64,000 nt of DNA from Oscillospiraceae bacterium HV4-5-C5C (GCA_012034405.1 JAAVLZ010000011.1:48482-112481), one strand, 5' to 3'; counted from the stretch's first letter, positions 46,600 to 54,788 are shown. Notes: a model not told the origin generated them from the letters alone. Numbers and translations: made by a program.

Positions 46600-46632
46600 A
46601 CGCTGACGGCCTTGAAAACAAGGGCTGCAATC

Positions 46633-46670
46633 AAAACCGTCTCCGGCCTGATTCCGGAGACGGTTTTTTA
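46633..46670. terminator. Terminator after hydA, shared with the opposing DtxR-like gene
   Basis: A 14-bp perfect stem (46633-46646 with 46654-46667) and a 7-base loop are followed by a T run. The stop codon of the minus-strand regulator lies in its right edge, so it serves both directions. Confidence 0.9.
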
Positions 46671-47087
46671 AGCTGAAGCGGTTTTTAATTGGCAATGTCC
46701 GTCACAGACCGTACTGAAGCCGTGGCGTCTGGTGCTGTGGCATAAGGAACACAGGGTCTCCGGACTGACAGCGGATGCAATCGCCTGAGCGTCCTGTCTG
46801 GCCTGCCCGTCGCTGACCCCCAGCACCCGGCTCAGGAAACGCGTGATCACCGCGACCTTATCCAGCCGTCGCAACGCCGCGGTCTCTCCCTGGGCAGTCA
46901 GCAGAACCCGGCGCTTGCGGTCCTTTTCCATCAGACCTGCTTCGATCAGTTTTTTTACCGCCAGGCTGGCGCTGGGCCGGCTGACTGCCAGAGCGGCGGC
47001 TATATCACTGACTCTGGCGCCATTGCTGCCGCAGGATAAATCATAAACTGCTTCAATATATCGTATCTGTGAATCTGATTGTTTCAT
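46668..47087 (-). CDS. DtxR/MntR-family regulator with altered metal site and C-terminal cysteines
   Basis: This 139-residue protein has a winged helix-turn-helix typical of DtxR/MntR (RYIEAVYDLS, then RVSDIAAALAVSRPSASLAVKKL at 25-47) and a following helical dimerisation segment ending SPETL. The usual metal ligands are missing: the conserved RHxLL His region reads RLDKVAVI (74-81), and the CRIEH-type Glu/His set reads AQAIASAV (100-107). Instead the C-terminus carries Cys113, Cys116, Cys128 and Cys132 (CSLC and CDGHC). The ATG at 47087 follows GAGGA; a TTG at 47102 is the alternative. It converges on hydA. Confidence 0.78.
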   Translation of the reverse strand: MKQSDSQIRYIEAVYDLSCGSNGARVSDIAAALAVSRPSASLAVKKLIEAGLMEKDRKRRVLLTAQGETAALRRLDKVAVITRFLSRVLGVSDGQARQDAQAIASAVSPETLCSLCHSTRRHGFSTVCDGHCQLKTASA

Positions 47088-47199
47088 GCCGCCAGTCCTC
47101 AAACTTTACTTTAGTCAAGCAGCCGCCGTTCCCCTGACTCACAGAAGAAGGCTTGCCGCTGTGTGCTAAGCATACCGTTTTTGTGGCCGCCTTGCCGGT

Positions 47200-47613
47200 T
47201 CAGACCTTACGCAGTAAATAACTCCAGACCTGATCCAGCAGCTTCCGGTCTGATTCATAGCTCAGGCGTTGTAAAGCTTCACGATACGGCAGCCAGCGGC
47301 TGGCCTTGATTTCTGCTGTCTGCAGCGTCAGTTCCGCTTCCGGATCCGCCTGAGCGGTAAAGTACACTACTTCTTTTTTCACCCCCAGCTCAGGATGATA
47401 CTGGGTGACCAGCCGCAGATTCTGGTCCAGGCTGACCGCCAGACCGGTTTCCTCTCTGATCTCCCGCTCAGCAGTCTGAGCCTCTGTTTCTCCGCTTTTT
47501 ACATGGCCTTTGGGGAAACTCCAATGGCCCGCCTGATGCCTGAGGATCAGGAATTGGGTTTGACCGTCTCTTTTGCGGTACACCAGTGCTCCGCAGGATT
47601 TTTCATGACGCAT
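47200..47613 (-). CDS. Nudix hydrolase (Ap4A-type)
   Basis: This 137-residue protein has the Nudix box starting GHVKSGET and ending REIREETGL (about 36-58), where the REExxEE-type glutamates bind Mg2+. The overall pattern (SCGALVYRK, HWSFPKGH) matches bis(5'-nucleosyl)-tetraphosphatases that clear Ap4A, but substrate is not certain. It lies 36 bases after the MFS gene on the same strand and may be cotranscribed. Confidence 0.88.
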   Translation of the reverse strand: MRHEKSCGALVYRKRDGQTQFLILRHQAGHWSFPKGHVKSGETEAQTAEREIREETGLAVSLDQNLRLVTQYHPELGVKKEVVYFTAQADPEAELTLQTAEIKASRWLPYREALQRLSYESDRKLLDQVWSYLLRKV

Positions 47614-47649
47614 GTCGCCATCCTCCTTGATCTTGGTCTGCCTTTTGCC

Positions 47650-48828
47650 TCAGTCAGAGCGCTGGCCGGTTTTTCGGTTAAGCTGATTCAGCAGTAACAA
47701 CAGCAGAACCGTAGCCAGGGCCAGAACCGCCGCGCCGATCCCCACATAGGGTATACCGGACACCGCCACAATCTGACTGCCCACAAACGAGCCCAGGGAA
47801 ATACCAAAATTGAAAAAGATGGAATTAAAGGATGAAGCCAGCACCATTGATTGCGGGTAATCATCCTCGGCCACCCTGAAAAAATGCATTTGAATCGGTG
47901 AATTCAGCAGGTACATCGTCACACCCAGCACCATAATCAAGCTCAGAGCAAGATTGCGGTACTTCCAGGCAGGCAGCAGCAGCAAAAATAAAACAGCCTG
48001 GAGCGTAAAGGCCGCAGGCATCAGCTTGAGTCCGCTGACCGCAGCCAGTCTCCCTGAGAGCAGATTGCTCAAAATGGCTGTCAGGCCATAAGCAAACAAA
48101 ACCAGACTCACGACTTTGACGCTTAATTGCAGCTGGTCGCTGAGGATGGGACGCAAATAGGTATAAAACGTATAAAATCCGGCCGCGCTGAACAGCGGCA
48201 GCAGGATGCCAATCTGAATCCGATGATCTGTGAAAATTTTCAGCTGTCCTTTCAAGCCCGTAGCCTGACTGCGAAGGTTCCGGGGCAGAGCCAGCAGACA
48301 CAGAAGCAAAGTCAGGACACTAAGTACGGTAATGGCGGCAAAGGCAGCGCGCCAGCCGGACCGGGCACTGATCCAGGTCCCTAAGGGCACACCAAAAACC
48401 GAGGCAATGCTGAAGCCGGAAAATACGTAAGACACAATCCGGGCTTTTTGAGCCGGCGGAGCCAGAATATTAGCAAAGGTAAAGCCCAGCGAAATCATTG
48501 GTCCTGAAACCACCGCTGTCAGCAGTCTGGAAAACAATAAAAACGTATAATTGGGGCTGATACTGCTCAGCAGATTGCCCAGCACAAAGATAGCCGACAG
48601 CGCCAGTAAAGCGTAATAATGGCGGAAGCGGCCTAAAAAGGTCGCAATAAAAGGGGTCATGATAGCGTAAATCAAGGCAAACAGGGTCACCAGATGCCCG
48701 GCCTGAACAAGGGAAACCCCCAGGCCTACGGCAATATCAGATAAAATGCCCACCACAATAAATTCACTGCAGCCTAACGCAAAGCTGATCAGGACCAAGA
48801 CGGACACCTGAAATTTCAGGGATTTCAC
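47650..48828 (-). CDS. MFS transporter, DHA1 (AraJ/YdhP-like) exporter
   Basis: This protein of about 392 residues has 12 predicted helices. FALGCSEFIVVGIL in helix 1 and YAIMTPFIATFLGRF at the helix 2-3 loop are typical of the DHA1 drug/sugar efflux branch. The GTG at 48828 (KSLKFQVSV) follows GGAGG by 8 bases, better than the GTG at 48846. It probably exports a small molecule; nothing nearby indicates which. Confidence 0.85.
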   Translation of the reverse strand: MKSLKFQVSVLVLISFALGCSEFIVVGILSDIAVGLGVSLVQAGHLVTLFALIYAIMTPFIATFLGRFRHYYALLALSAIFVLGNLLSSISPNYTFLLFSRLLTAVVSGPMISLGFTFANILAPPAQKARIVSYVFSGFSIASVFGVPLGTWISARSGWRAAFAAITVLSVLTLLLCLLALPRNLRSQATGLKGQLKIFTDHRIQIGILLPLFSAAGFYTFYTYLRPILSDQLQLSVKVVSLVLFAYGLTAILSNLLSGRLAAVSGLKLMPAAFTLQAVLFLLLLPAWKYRNLALSLIMVLGVTMYLLNSPIQMHFFRVAEDDYPQSMVLASSFNSIFFNFGISLGSFVGSQIVAVSGIPYVGIGAAVLALATVLLLLLLNQLNRKTGQRSD

Positions 48829-48901
48829 ACCGATTGCCTCCTGCACACCACTCCGCTGGCAGCTGTCATGGCTGTCAACGCTGAGCGTGGGTACGGTATC
48901 A

Positions 48902-48929
48902 AGTATAAAGAATAACCCGTTAAAATCAA
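48902..48929 (-). promoter_or_regulatory. Promoter of the MFS-Nudix unit
   Basis: TTGATT (complement of 48924-48929), a 16-base spacer and TATACT (complement of 48902-48907) lie about 75 bases before the GTG. Confidence 0.5.
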
Positions 48930-49016
48930 CGCAGCAGCGCGCTGTAATCGGCCTAAAAAATCCGGTAAAATTTAGCTACTTAGCTAATTGACGCGGATAT
49001 TGAACAGGCTGGGCGC

Positions 49017-49070
49017 GCCCGGCTTCAACCGGGCGGCTCTGATCCCGGCAGCTTTAGTCAGAGCCGGCAT
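49017..49070. other. Two adjacent hairpins upstream of mazF-like gene
   Basis: Hairpin one pairs 49017-49022 with 49029-49034 (GCCCGG/CCGGGC). Hairpin two pairs 49034-49042 with 49058-49066 (9 bp) and is followed by GCATTTTTC. On the plus strand the second reads like a terminator, but no plus-strand gene ends here; it could be a leader attenuator, or the remains of a lost gene's end. Confidence 0.5.
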
Positions 49071-49102
49071 TTTTCAAGGTACATTTAAGGTTATTTGATA
49101 TA

Positions 49103-49134
49103 TTGAGTACAAACGTTCTATTTTTGTATATAAT
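49103..49134 (+). promoter_or_regulatory. Possible promoter of the mazF-like gene
   Basis: TATAAT at 49129-49134 lies in a 120-base AT-rich leader. The nearest -35-like element TTGAGT (49103-49108) is 20 bases upstream, longer than ideal. Confidence 0.35.
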
Positions 49135-49203
49135 ATTATTGCGTTATCTTACACAAGTATTCATGCTTGATTTTTACAATATTTTAAAAGAAGGCAATTT
49201 GAC

Positions 49204-49692
49204 ATGAAAAACATTCATGCAAATATCGAGATCAGATTTGCTGAAATCTGGCTTTGCGGGCTTAAGCCCGGAGGAAAATGCGTCCAGAGCGGTAATCGGC
49301 CGGTTCTGATTCTTTCAAACGACACCAATAACAAATTCAGCCCGACCGTCAACGTCGCACCGTTAACTTCACGGATGCGCGACGCGCTGCAGCCTTCGCA
49401 TGTAGAGCTTTGGCAGCACCAGCAATATGGTCTGCACTGTCCCAGCACAGTCTGCCTGGAACAGATTACCACGGTATCGGTTCAACTGTTGCGCCGCAGG
49501 CTGGGCGCGGTAAAGGATAAGGAGACTTTGACCGCCATCGCTCAGGCTATGGCCGTGCAGTTTCCGATCATTGCCTATCTGATGCCGCAGCCTGACGTTA
49601 ACCAGGTGGAGGAGGCCGCTGAATCAGCTGCTCAGACTCAGCTCCAGCCTGCCCCGGCGGATCTGCCGCCGAGCGCCTGCAAGCCTGACTAG
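49204..49692 (+). CDS. PemK/MazF-like protein (possible mRNA interferase), no antitoxin partner seen
   Basis: This 162-residue protein has a PemK/MazF fold in residues 10-118: FAEIWLCGLKPGG, then GNRPVLILSND with the catalytic-type Arg, SPTVNVAPLTS with the conserved Thr, and VCLEQITTV with the usual LEQ(I/L) segment. MazF toxins cut mRNA and are normally preceded by an antitoxin gene. Here the 375 bases upstream hold no such gene. The last 40 residues are Ala/Gln/Pro-rich and outside the family. AAGAAGG precedes the ATG. Its last 4 bases overlap the opposite-strand fusion gene. Confidence 0.82.
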   Translation: MKNIHANIEIRFAEIWLCGLKPGGKCVQSGNRPVLILSNDTNNKFSPTVNVAPLTSRMRDALQPSHVELWQHQQYGLHCPSTVCLEQITTVSVQLLRRRLGAVKDKETLTAIAQAMAVQFPIIAYLMPQPDVNQVEEAAESAAQTQLQPAPADLPPSACKPD

Positions 49693-51302
49693 ATAATGAG
49701 ATCTTTTTCCAGCTGTCTGACCAGCGCGGTCAGGCCCGCTTCATCCGCTTCCGTAAAACGGTTGCGGCGCGGACTATCTAAATCCAGCACGGCCACCACC
49801 CTATCTTGCTTAAAGATGGGCAGCACCAGCTCCGAGCGGGAGTCTGCGTCACAGGCGATGTGGCCCGGGAAAGTCTGTACATCAGCTACGTTCAGCAGCT
49901 GTCCTTCTCTGGCTGCCCGGCCGCAGACGCCTTGATTCAGATCAATATGGATGCAGGCCACCTTACCCTGAAACGGACCCAAAACCAGTTTTTGCCCTTC
50001 CAGCAGATAAAAACCGGCCCAATTCACCAGTGGCAAAGCCGCTTTCAGTAAAGCAGAGGTATTGGCCAGCAGCGGCAGGGCATGGTTATCTGATTGCTGC
50101 AGGCTTTCCAGCTGACGGCATAACAATAAATAATCCGGCCGGCAAGGCTCTGCGGTCCCCGACTCGGACAACAACAACGCGCCTTCCTGTGGCTGGCAGA
50201 CTGCTCCTCCGGCGCGTGCCGCTCCTTCAGGCCGGCTCCGGCGGTCCTCCAGACTGCGGATGCGAGCGGTCAGCACGGCGGCCGCAGCCTGGTGGGCCGA
50301 CTTGCCCGGATGCTGCCGTGAACCGTAACCTGTCTGCTCGGCGGAGGGCAGCAGCAAGAGCTCTGCTCTGTCGTCTGAGCTTTGCCGTTGATAGGTATTC
50401 AAGGCCCGGGTCAGCTGGGGCCGGAGAGACTGACCCAGCATGCCATAGGCCCAGATCAGGTAACTGTCCGGATTCAGTTGCCGCAGCTGCCGCAAAAAGT
50501 CCACCGCGGCCTGTTCAATCCGCGCCGATAGCGCAGCCGTTTCAGCTGCCGGACTGGCTTGCAAGGCCCCGGCATCATTGGTACCTAAATTGATGATGAT
50601 GTAATCAGGCTTGAAGGCGGAGAAATCCCAGGCAGCTGCCGCGCCCAGGCTCAAATTCCGCGGTCCGGCCAGCACCCCGCAGACCTGCCGATAATACAGC
50701 GGCAAAGCATGCCGGCGGTTGCCATCCCAGCCGGTATAGACGCCCCAGCCGCTCTGGCTCAGAATATGGCAGCCGGCGTCCAGGCTGGCAGCCGTTTCAT
50801 ACGCGTAATTATAGTAGGCGCTGAAACAGGCCGGAACCCAGTCCGTCTCCTCCGCCGCGCCGCTGGCGCCTTCACCTGAAGTGATGCTGTCACCGACAAA
50901 TTCCAGGTTTATAGCGGGCTCCGGTTGTGGTAAAAAGCTTCCGTCTGTTTCCAGCGCGTCCAGCTGCAGCAGGGTCCGGTCATCGTCGGACATGGCCTGG
51001 GTGTCGCGCAGCAGGCGGACCTGCTTGACAATATCTGGGCTCTGGCCGCGGAAAACACAGATCCGCTGCTGTCCCCGGGTGAGCAGCAGGCGCTGGGAAA
51101 GATCGCCGTTAATGATGATATCAAGCCAGGGCTCCAGGCGCTCATAATCCGCATAAAGCTCCACCCAAAGTTCTGACGCGGCCACAGCTACAGAAATACC
51201 TGAACCGGTCCAGAACAAGGTCAGTTTTTCTGTCACCGCCGGACAGCGGCCCCATACCTTCAGGCCGGGGACGTCCGCCAGCCCATAGCGCTGCAGGCTC
51301 AT
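49689..51302 (-). CDS. CE2-type SGNH esterase fused to free methionine-(R)-sulfoxide reductase (GAF)
   Basis: This 537-residue protein has two enzymes in one frame. Residues about 1-125 form a CE2-type jelly-roll and 130-355 an SGNH hydrolase with GDSI (Ser139), GTND (Asn242) and HPG (His331), as in acetyl-sugar esterases. After a 30-residue linker, residues 388-537 are a GAF-type fRMsr with Cys450, Cys460 and Cys484 (VACIHI, GVCG and HIACDADSRSE). The spacings of 10 and 24 equal those of E. coli fRMsr (84, 94, 118). No signal peptide. The start overlaps the dehydratase stop (ATGA). An internal TTG (50177) after AGGAAGG could yield the fRMsr part alone. Confidence 0.88.
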   Translation of the reverse strand: MSLQRYGLADVPGLKVWGRCPAVTEKLTLFWTGSGISVAVAASELWVELYADYERLEPWLDIIINGDLSQRLLLTRGQQRICVFRGQSPDIVKQVRLLRDTQAMSDDDRTLLQLDALETDGSFLPQPEPAINLEFVGDSITSGEGASGAAEETDWVPACFSAYYNYAYETAASLDAGCHILSQSGWGVYTGWDGNRRHALPLYYRQVCGVLAGPRNLSLGAAAAWDFSAFKPDYIIINLGTNDAGALQASPAAETAALSARIEQAAVDFLRQLRQLNPDSYLIWAYGMLGQSLRPQLTRALNTYQRQSSDDRAELLLLPSAEQTGYGSRQHPGKSAHQAAAAVLTARIRSLEDRRSRPEGAARAGGAVCQPQEGALLLSESGTAEPCRPDYLLLCRQLESLQQSDNHALPLLANTSALLKAALPLVNWAGFYLLEGQKLVLGPFQGKVACIHIDLNQGVCGRAAREGQLLNVADVQTFPGHIACDADSRSELVLPIFKQDRVVAVLDLDSPRRNRFTEADEAGLTALVRQLEKDLII

Positions 51303-53020
51303 ATCATGTAACCGCCTTTCATCGGCGAACAGGCCTGATCGGAATAGAGTTTAAGCACCCCTGAGGTATAACGCCCGGGTTTGGGCTGCCAGGCTTCGCG
51401 CCGGCGTTTTAAAATTTCCGCCATTTCCGCCGCGGTCTTTTCTTCCCCCTTAACGCCAACGATATCCAGCCGGCGTGCCGGTATATCCAGACGGATCAGA
51501 TCATCGTCTTCGACCAGCGCAATTGGTCCGCCGGCGGCGGCTTCCGGAGAAACATGTCCTATCATGGGGCCGCGGGACGCGCCTGAAAAGCGGCCGTCCG
51601 TTATCAGGGCAATCGACCCGGCCAGGACCGGATCTGAAGCGATGGCTTCACCAGTATAGAACATCTCCGGCATCCCGCTGCCTTTAGGGCCTTCATAGCG
51701 AATAAAGACGGCATCTCCGGGCTTGATGACCCCGGATAAAATAGCCTGGCAGCAGGCCTCCTCACTGTCAAAGGGACGGGCTTTCAGCGTGGCCTGAAAC
51801 ATGGATCTGGGAGCCGCGGCGTGCTTGATAACCGCGCCTTCAGGCGCCAAATTGCCGTAAAGGATGGCGATGGTCCCATCCCTGCCCAAAGGCTGGTCAA
51901 AGGGGCGGATAATATCATCGGGTTTTAAGCCCAAAGCAGTCAGGAACGAGTGACAGTGTTCATAATAGCCGCTGCCTTTCAGCCGGTCCAGATTTTCACC
52001 CAGGGTCTGGCCGGTCACGGTCAGCACATTCAGATCAAGCTGACTGCGAATCGCTTCCATCACCGCCGGAACGCCGCCGGCGTAGTAAAAATACTCGGCC
52101 GGGAAGCGGCCGGAGGGTCTGATGTCCAGCAGATAGTGGGCGCCGCGGTGCAGCTCGTCAAAGGTCCTGGCATCAAGTTCAATGCCAAATTCATGGGCGA
52201 TAGCCGGCAGATGAAGCAGCGCATTGGTGGAACCCGATATGGCGGCATGGACGCGGATCGCGTTTTTAATGGACGCCGCTGTCACAATGTCCCGCGGTCT
52301 GAGGCCGTTTAGTGCCAGGCGTACGGCCGTCTGGCCGGCGGCCCTGGCCTGGGTCTGCAGGTCGTCACACAGGGCCGGCAGCAGTGCGCTGCCAGGCAGC
52401 ATCAGGCCCAGGGCTTCTGCCATAATCTGCATGGTGGAAGCCGTACCCATAAACGAGCAGGCCCCACAGGAGGGACAGGCATGCTGCTTATACCAGTCAA
52501 ACTGTTCAGATCTGATCTGGCCGCGTTGAAAGGCCGCGCTGTAGGTGCCGATCTGCTCCAGCGTCAGCTGATCCGGTCCTGCCGCCATGACCCCGCCGGT
52601 CACCATCACGCTGGGTATATTAAGGCGTCCAATGCCCATAAGCTGGGCCGGCACGCCCTTGTCACAGCTGCTGATAAAGACCCCGGCATCAAAGGGGGTG
52701 GCTTTACCATGCACCTCAATCATGGCGCAGATCAGGTCCCGGCTGGGTAAAGAATAATTGATCCCGTCATGCCCCTGAGCCTGACCGTCACAAATATCGG
52801 TGGTGAAGTAGCGTGCGGCTTTGCCGCCGGCTTCAGCTACACCATCGACTGCCTGCTCCACCAGCCCGAAAAGGTGAGCGCTGCCGGGGTGGCTGTCGCC
52901 AAACGTGCTTTCAATCAGAATCTGCGGCTTACTCAGGTCCTCGGTCTGCCAGCCCATGCCTAATCTCAGGGGGTCCATTTCAGGCGCGATCCGGCGAATT
53001 CTCTGACTGTCCAGTTCCAT
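51299..53020 (-). CDS. IlvD/Edd-family dehydratase, probable sugar-acid dehydratase
   Basis: This 573-residue protein has the IlvD/Edd fold with VFISSCDKGVP (Cys119), HACPSCGACSFMGTAST (third-ligand region near 187), GSTNALLHL and ITDGRFSGASRGP. The first Fe-S ligand motif of the family, usually PCNxHL, reads PGSAHL here, so that Cys is Gly; Cys77 (TDICDGQ) may replace it. Substrate could be an aldonate or dihydroxy acid. Absence of other ilv genes, the downstream esterase fusion and nearby fucO favour a sugar acid. It heads a two-gene operon; the upstream 396 bases show no T-box. Confidence 0.82.
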   Translation of the reverse strand: MELDSQRIRRIAPEMDPLRLGMGWQTEDLSKPQILIESTFGDSHPGSAHLFGLVEQAVDGVAEAGGKAARYFTTDICDGQAQGHDGINYSLPSRDLICAMIEVHGKATPFDAGVFISSCDKGVPAQLMGIGRLNIPSVMVTGGVMAAGPDQLTLEQIGTYSAAFQRGQIRSEQFDWYKQHACPSCGACSFMGTASTMQIMAEALGLMLPGSALLPALCDDLQTQARAAGQTAVRLALNGLRPRDIVTAASIKNAIRVHAAISGSTNALLHLPAIAHEFGIELDARTFDELHRGAHYLLDIRPSGRFPAEYFYYAGGVPAVMEAIRSQLDLNVLTVTGQTLGENLDRLKGSGYYEHCHSFLTALGLKPDDIIRPFDQPLGRDGTIAILYGNLAPEGAVIKHAAAPRSMFQATLKARPFDSEEACCQAILSGVIKPGDAVFIRYEGPKGSGMPEMFYTGEAIASDPVLAGSIALITDGRFSGASRGPMIGHVSPEAAAGGPIALVEDDDLIRLDIPARRLDIVGVKGEEKTAAEMAEILKRRREAWQPKPGRYTSGVLKLYSDQACSPMKGGYMI

Positions 53021-53416
53021 TTGCTGCTTCCTTTCATAATCAGCCTCTGGAGCCTATTTGGATGAACCGGAGGTTCCTTGCTGCAGTCTTTGTCAAATCA
53101 GCTGATTATGAGCTAAGCAAAGATGCTGTCCGCACAAAGGGTACCGTGGCTCCAACTGGCTGAAGGGCTGCCTGAGCTTGATTTTTGATATCATCAACGC
53201 TCTGTCTGCATAATCATAGCCTTACTAAACCAGCGGAGCAAATACGGATGACGCTAAAAAACCTGCTCGTCTACTCTCTCTGAAGGCACAGTAGCGCCAA
53301 GCAAAGCGCGGGATACTGGCTCACAATGGAGAATTGAGCAGATCTCGCCGCGCCTTACACGCTGACCCAATAGAACTGAAACCGGGGTGAGCTGATTAAG
53401 CCTGCTTGTCTAAGAG
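53021..53416. other. Long intergenic region between the dehydratase and fucO
   Basis: 396 bases without a credible gene. The longest plus-strand ATG frame at its left end (33 codons from 53062) has no ribosome site or recognisable product. No T-box, known riboswitch, tRNA or strong terminator was seen, although the upstream fucO transcript must end here or read through. Confidence 0.4.
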
Positions 53417-54562
53417 TTACATTAATTGCCGGTAAAGCTCCCGGAGCTCAGCCGGATTGGTATCCCGGGGATTGCCGGGACAGCAGGCATCCGCACAGGC
53501 TGATTCGCACAAGTAGTCCAGGTCCTCCTCTTTGATTTTGTCCAGCTTGGTGGGGATACCGACATCCTGTGAGAGCTGCCGTACCGCTTCAACCGCGGCA
53601 CTGCGGTACTCGGCAGGCGTCATATCATCTACACCTGCAACGCCCATCGCCCGGGCTATCTCACGATATTTGGATCCGGTAAACTCAGCGTTATACGCCA
53701 TGACAATCGGCAGCATCATGGCACAGGCCACACCATGCGGTGTATCATACACCGCGCCCAGACAATGCGCCATTGAATGAGCTACGCCCAGGCCGACATT
53801 GGAAAAGCCCATCCCGGCTATATATTGTCCCAGAGCCATCTCAGCGCGGCCCTGCGGGTCATTGGCTACCGCGGCCCGTAAAGCGCCGGAAATAATCCGG
53901 ATGGCTTCCAGATGGAACATATCCGTCATCTCCCAGGCGCCCTTGGTGATGTAGCCTTCTATGGCATGGGTCAGGGCATCCATGCCGGTAGCGGCGGTCA
54001 GACTTTTGGGCATGGTTGACATCATATCCGGATCCACCACCGCGATCACCGGCATATCATGGGGATCCACACAGACAAATTTGCGTTTGCGCTCCGTATC
54101 CGTAATCACATAATTGATCGTAACCTCCGCGGCGGTGCCGGCCGTCGTCGGGACAGCTATGATCGGACGGCTGGCCCTTTGTGTCGCAGCGGCTCCCTCA
54201 AGTGAACGGACATCGGAAAAATCCGGGTTGGCGGCAATAATGCCGATTGCCTTCGCCGTATCCATGGCCGAGCCACCGCCGATCCCAATCAGGTAGTCCG
54301 AGCCAGCCTCATGAAAGGCTTTGACCCCAGCCTGAACGTTTTCAATCGTCGGATTTGCTTTAATCTCAGAAAAGATCGTGTACGCCAGTCCTGCTTTGTC
54401 CAGCAGATCGGTAACTTTTTGAGCCACATTAAAGCGTATAAGGTCCGGGTCCGTGCAGACCAGAGCTTTTTTATACCCACGGGCTTTAACTTCGCCGGGG
54501 ATTTCTCCAATTGCTCCGGCTCCGTGATACGACGTGTTATTCAGCATAATACGATTGATCAT
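53417..54562 (-). CDS. fucO: Lactaldehyde reductase (iron-dependent alcohol dehydrogenase)
   Basis: FucO reduces L-lactaldehyde to L-1,2-propanediol with NADH, re-oxidising NADH during anaerobic rhamnose or fucose use. The 381-residue length and long matching stretches with E. coli FucO (PTTAGTAAEVTINYVITDTE and LEGYITKGAW-like IEGYITKGAW) are clear. Iron ligands are in DALTHAIEG (Asp, His), HSMAHCLGA and DTPHG. NAD loop GGGSAMDTAK. The ATG at 54562 follows GGAGG by 8 bases; ATG 54577 is not preferred because that site would be inside the coding region. rhaB and rhaA about 16 kb away supply a source of lactaldehyde. Confidence 0.92.
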   Translation of the reverse strand: MINRIMLNNTSYHGAGAIGEIPGEVKARGYKKALVCTDPDLIRFNVAQKVTDLLDKAGLAYTIFSEIKANPTIENVQAGVKAFHEAGSDYLIGIGGGSAMDTAKAIGIIAANPDFSDVRSLEGAAATQRASRPIIAVPTTAGTAAEVTINYVITDTERKRKFVCVDPHDMPVIAVVDPDMMSTMPKSLTAATGMDALTHAIEGYITKGAWEMTDMFHLEAIRIISGALRAAVANDPQGRAEMALGQYIAGMGFSNVGLGVAHSMAHCLGAVYDTPHGVACAMMLPIVMAYNAEFTGSKYREIARAMGVAGVDDMTPAEYRSAAVEAVRQLSQDVGIPTKLDKIKEEDLDYLCESACADACCPGNPRDTNPAELRELYRQLM

Positions 54563-54590
54563 AGACGTTGCCTCCATCTCTATCTGTTGA

Positions 54591-54618
54591 TTTAGATATT
54601 TTAATATCTATATCTAAA
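54591..54618. promoter_or_regulatory. Inverted-repeat operator candidate before fucO
   Basis: TTTAGATAT (54591-54599) and ATATCTAAA (54610-54618) are perfect inverted arms. A third ATATCT copy (54604-54609) lies between them. The site is 29-56 bases upstream of the fucO ATG, in the likely -10 region. Confidence 0.45.
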
Positions 54619-54634
54619 GATCATTTTAGGCATT

Positions 54635-54648
54635 ACGAACGTATTCGT
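54635..54648. repeat. Short inverted repeat between fucO and MFS genes
   Basis: ACGAA (54635-54639) and TTCGT (54644-54648) flank CGTA. It may be a regulator site for either divergent gene. Confidence 0.35.
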
Positions 54649-54788
54649 CTATAGCTATTTTTTAGGTACTCAGGGTAAAATATTACGGCTGAGGAGCTTT
54701 TCATTAAGCCATCCTAATGTTAGTCTCAGGCAGGCGCGGCTCGGGCGTCACGTTTGGACGGCACAGAAGCTTACAGGCAAGGAGTAGT

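Noticed and set aside
48972..48987. TTAGCTACTTAGCTAA as a third copy of the iron-locus operator
   Set aside because: Its half-sites are spaced by 8 bases rather than 6 and lack the outer G/C, so it does not match GTTAG-N6-CTAAC.
50030..50593. 187-codon plus-strand frame opposite the esterase fusion
   Set aside because: Arg/Pro/Ala-rich shadow of a GC-rich gene; no recognisable fold.
53021..53416. T-box or other riboswitch before the IlvD-type gene
   Set aside because: The conserved AGGGTGGnACCGCG of T-boxes is absent on the minus strand. GGTACC near 53141 is a chance partial match.
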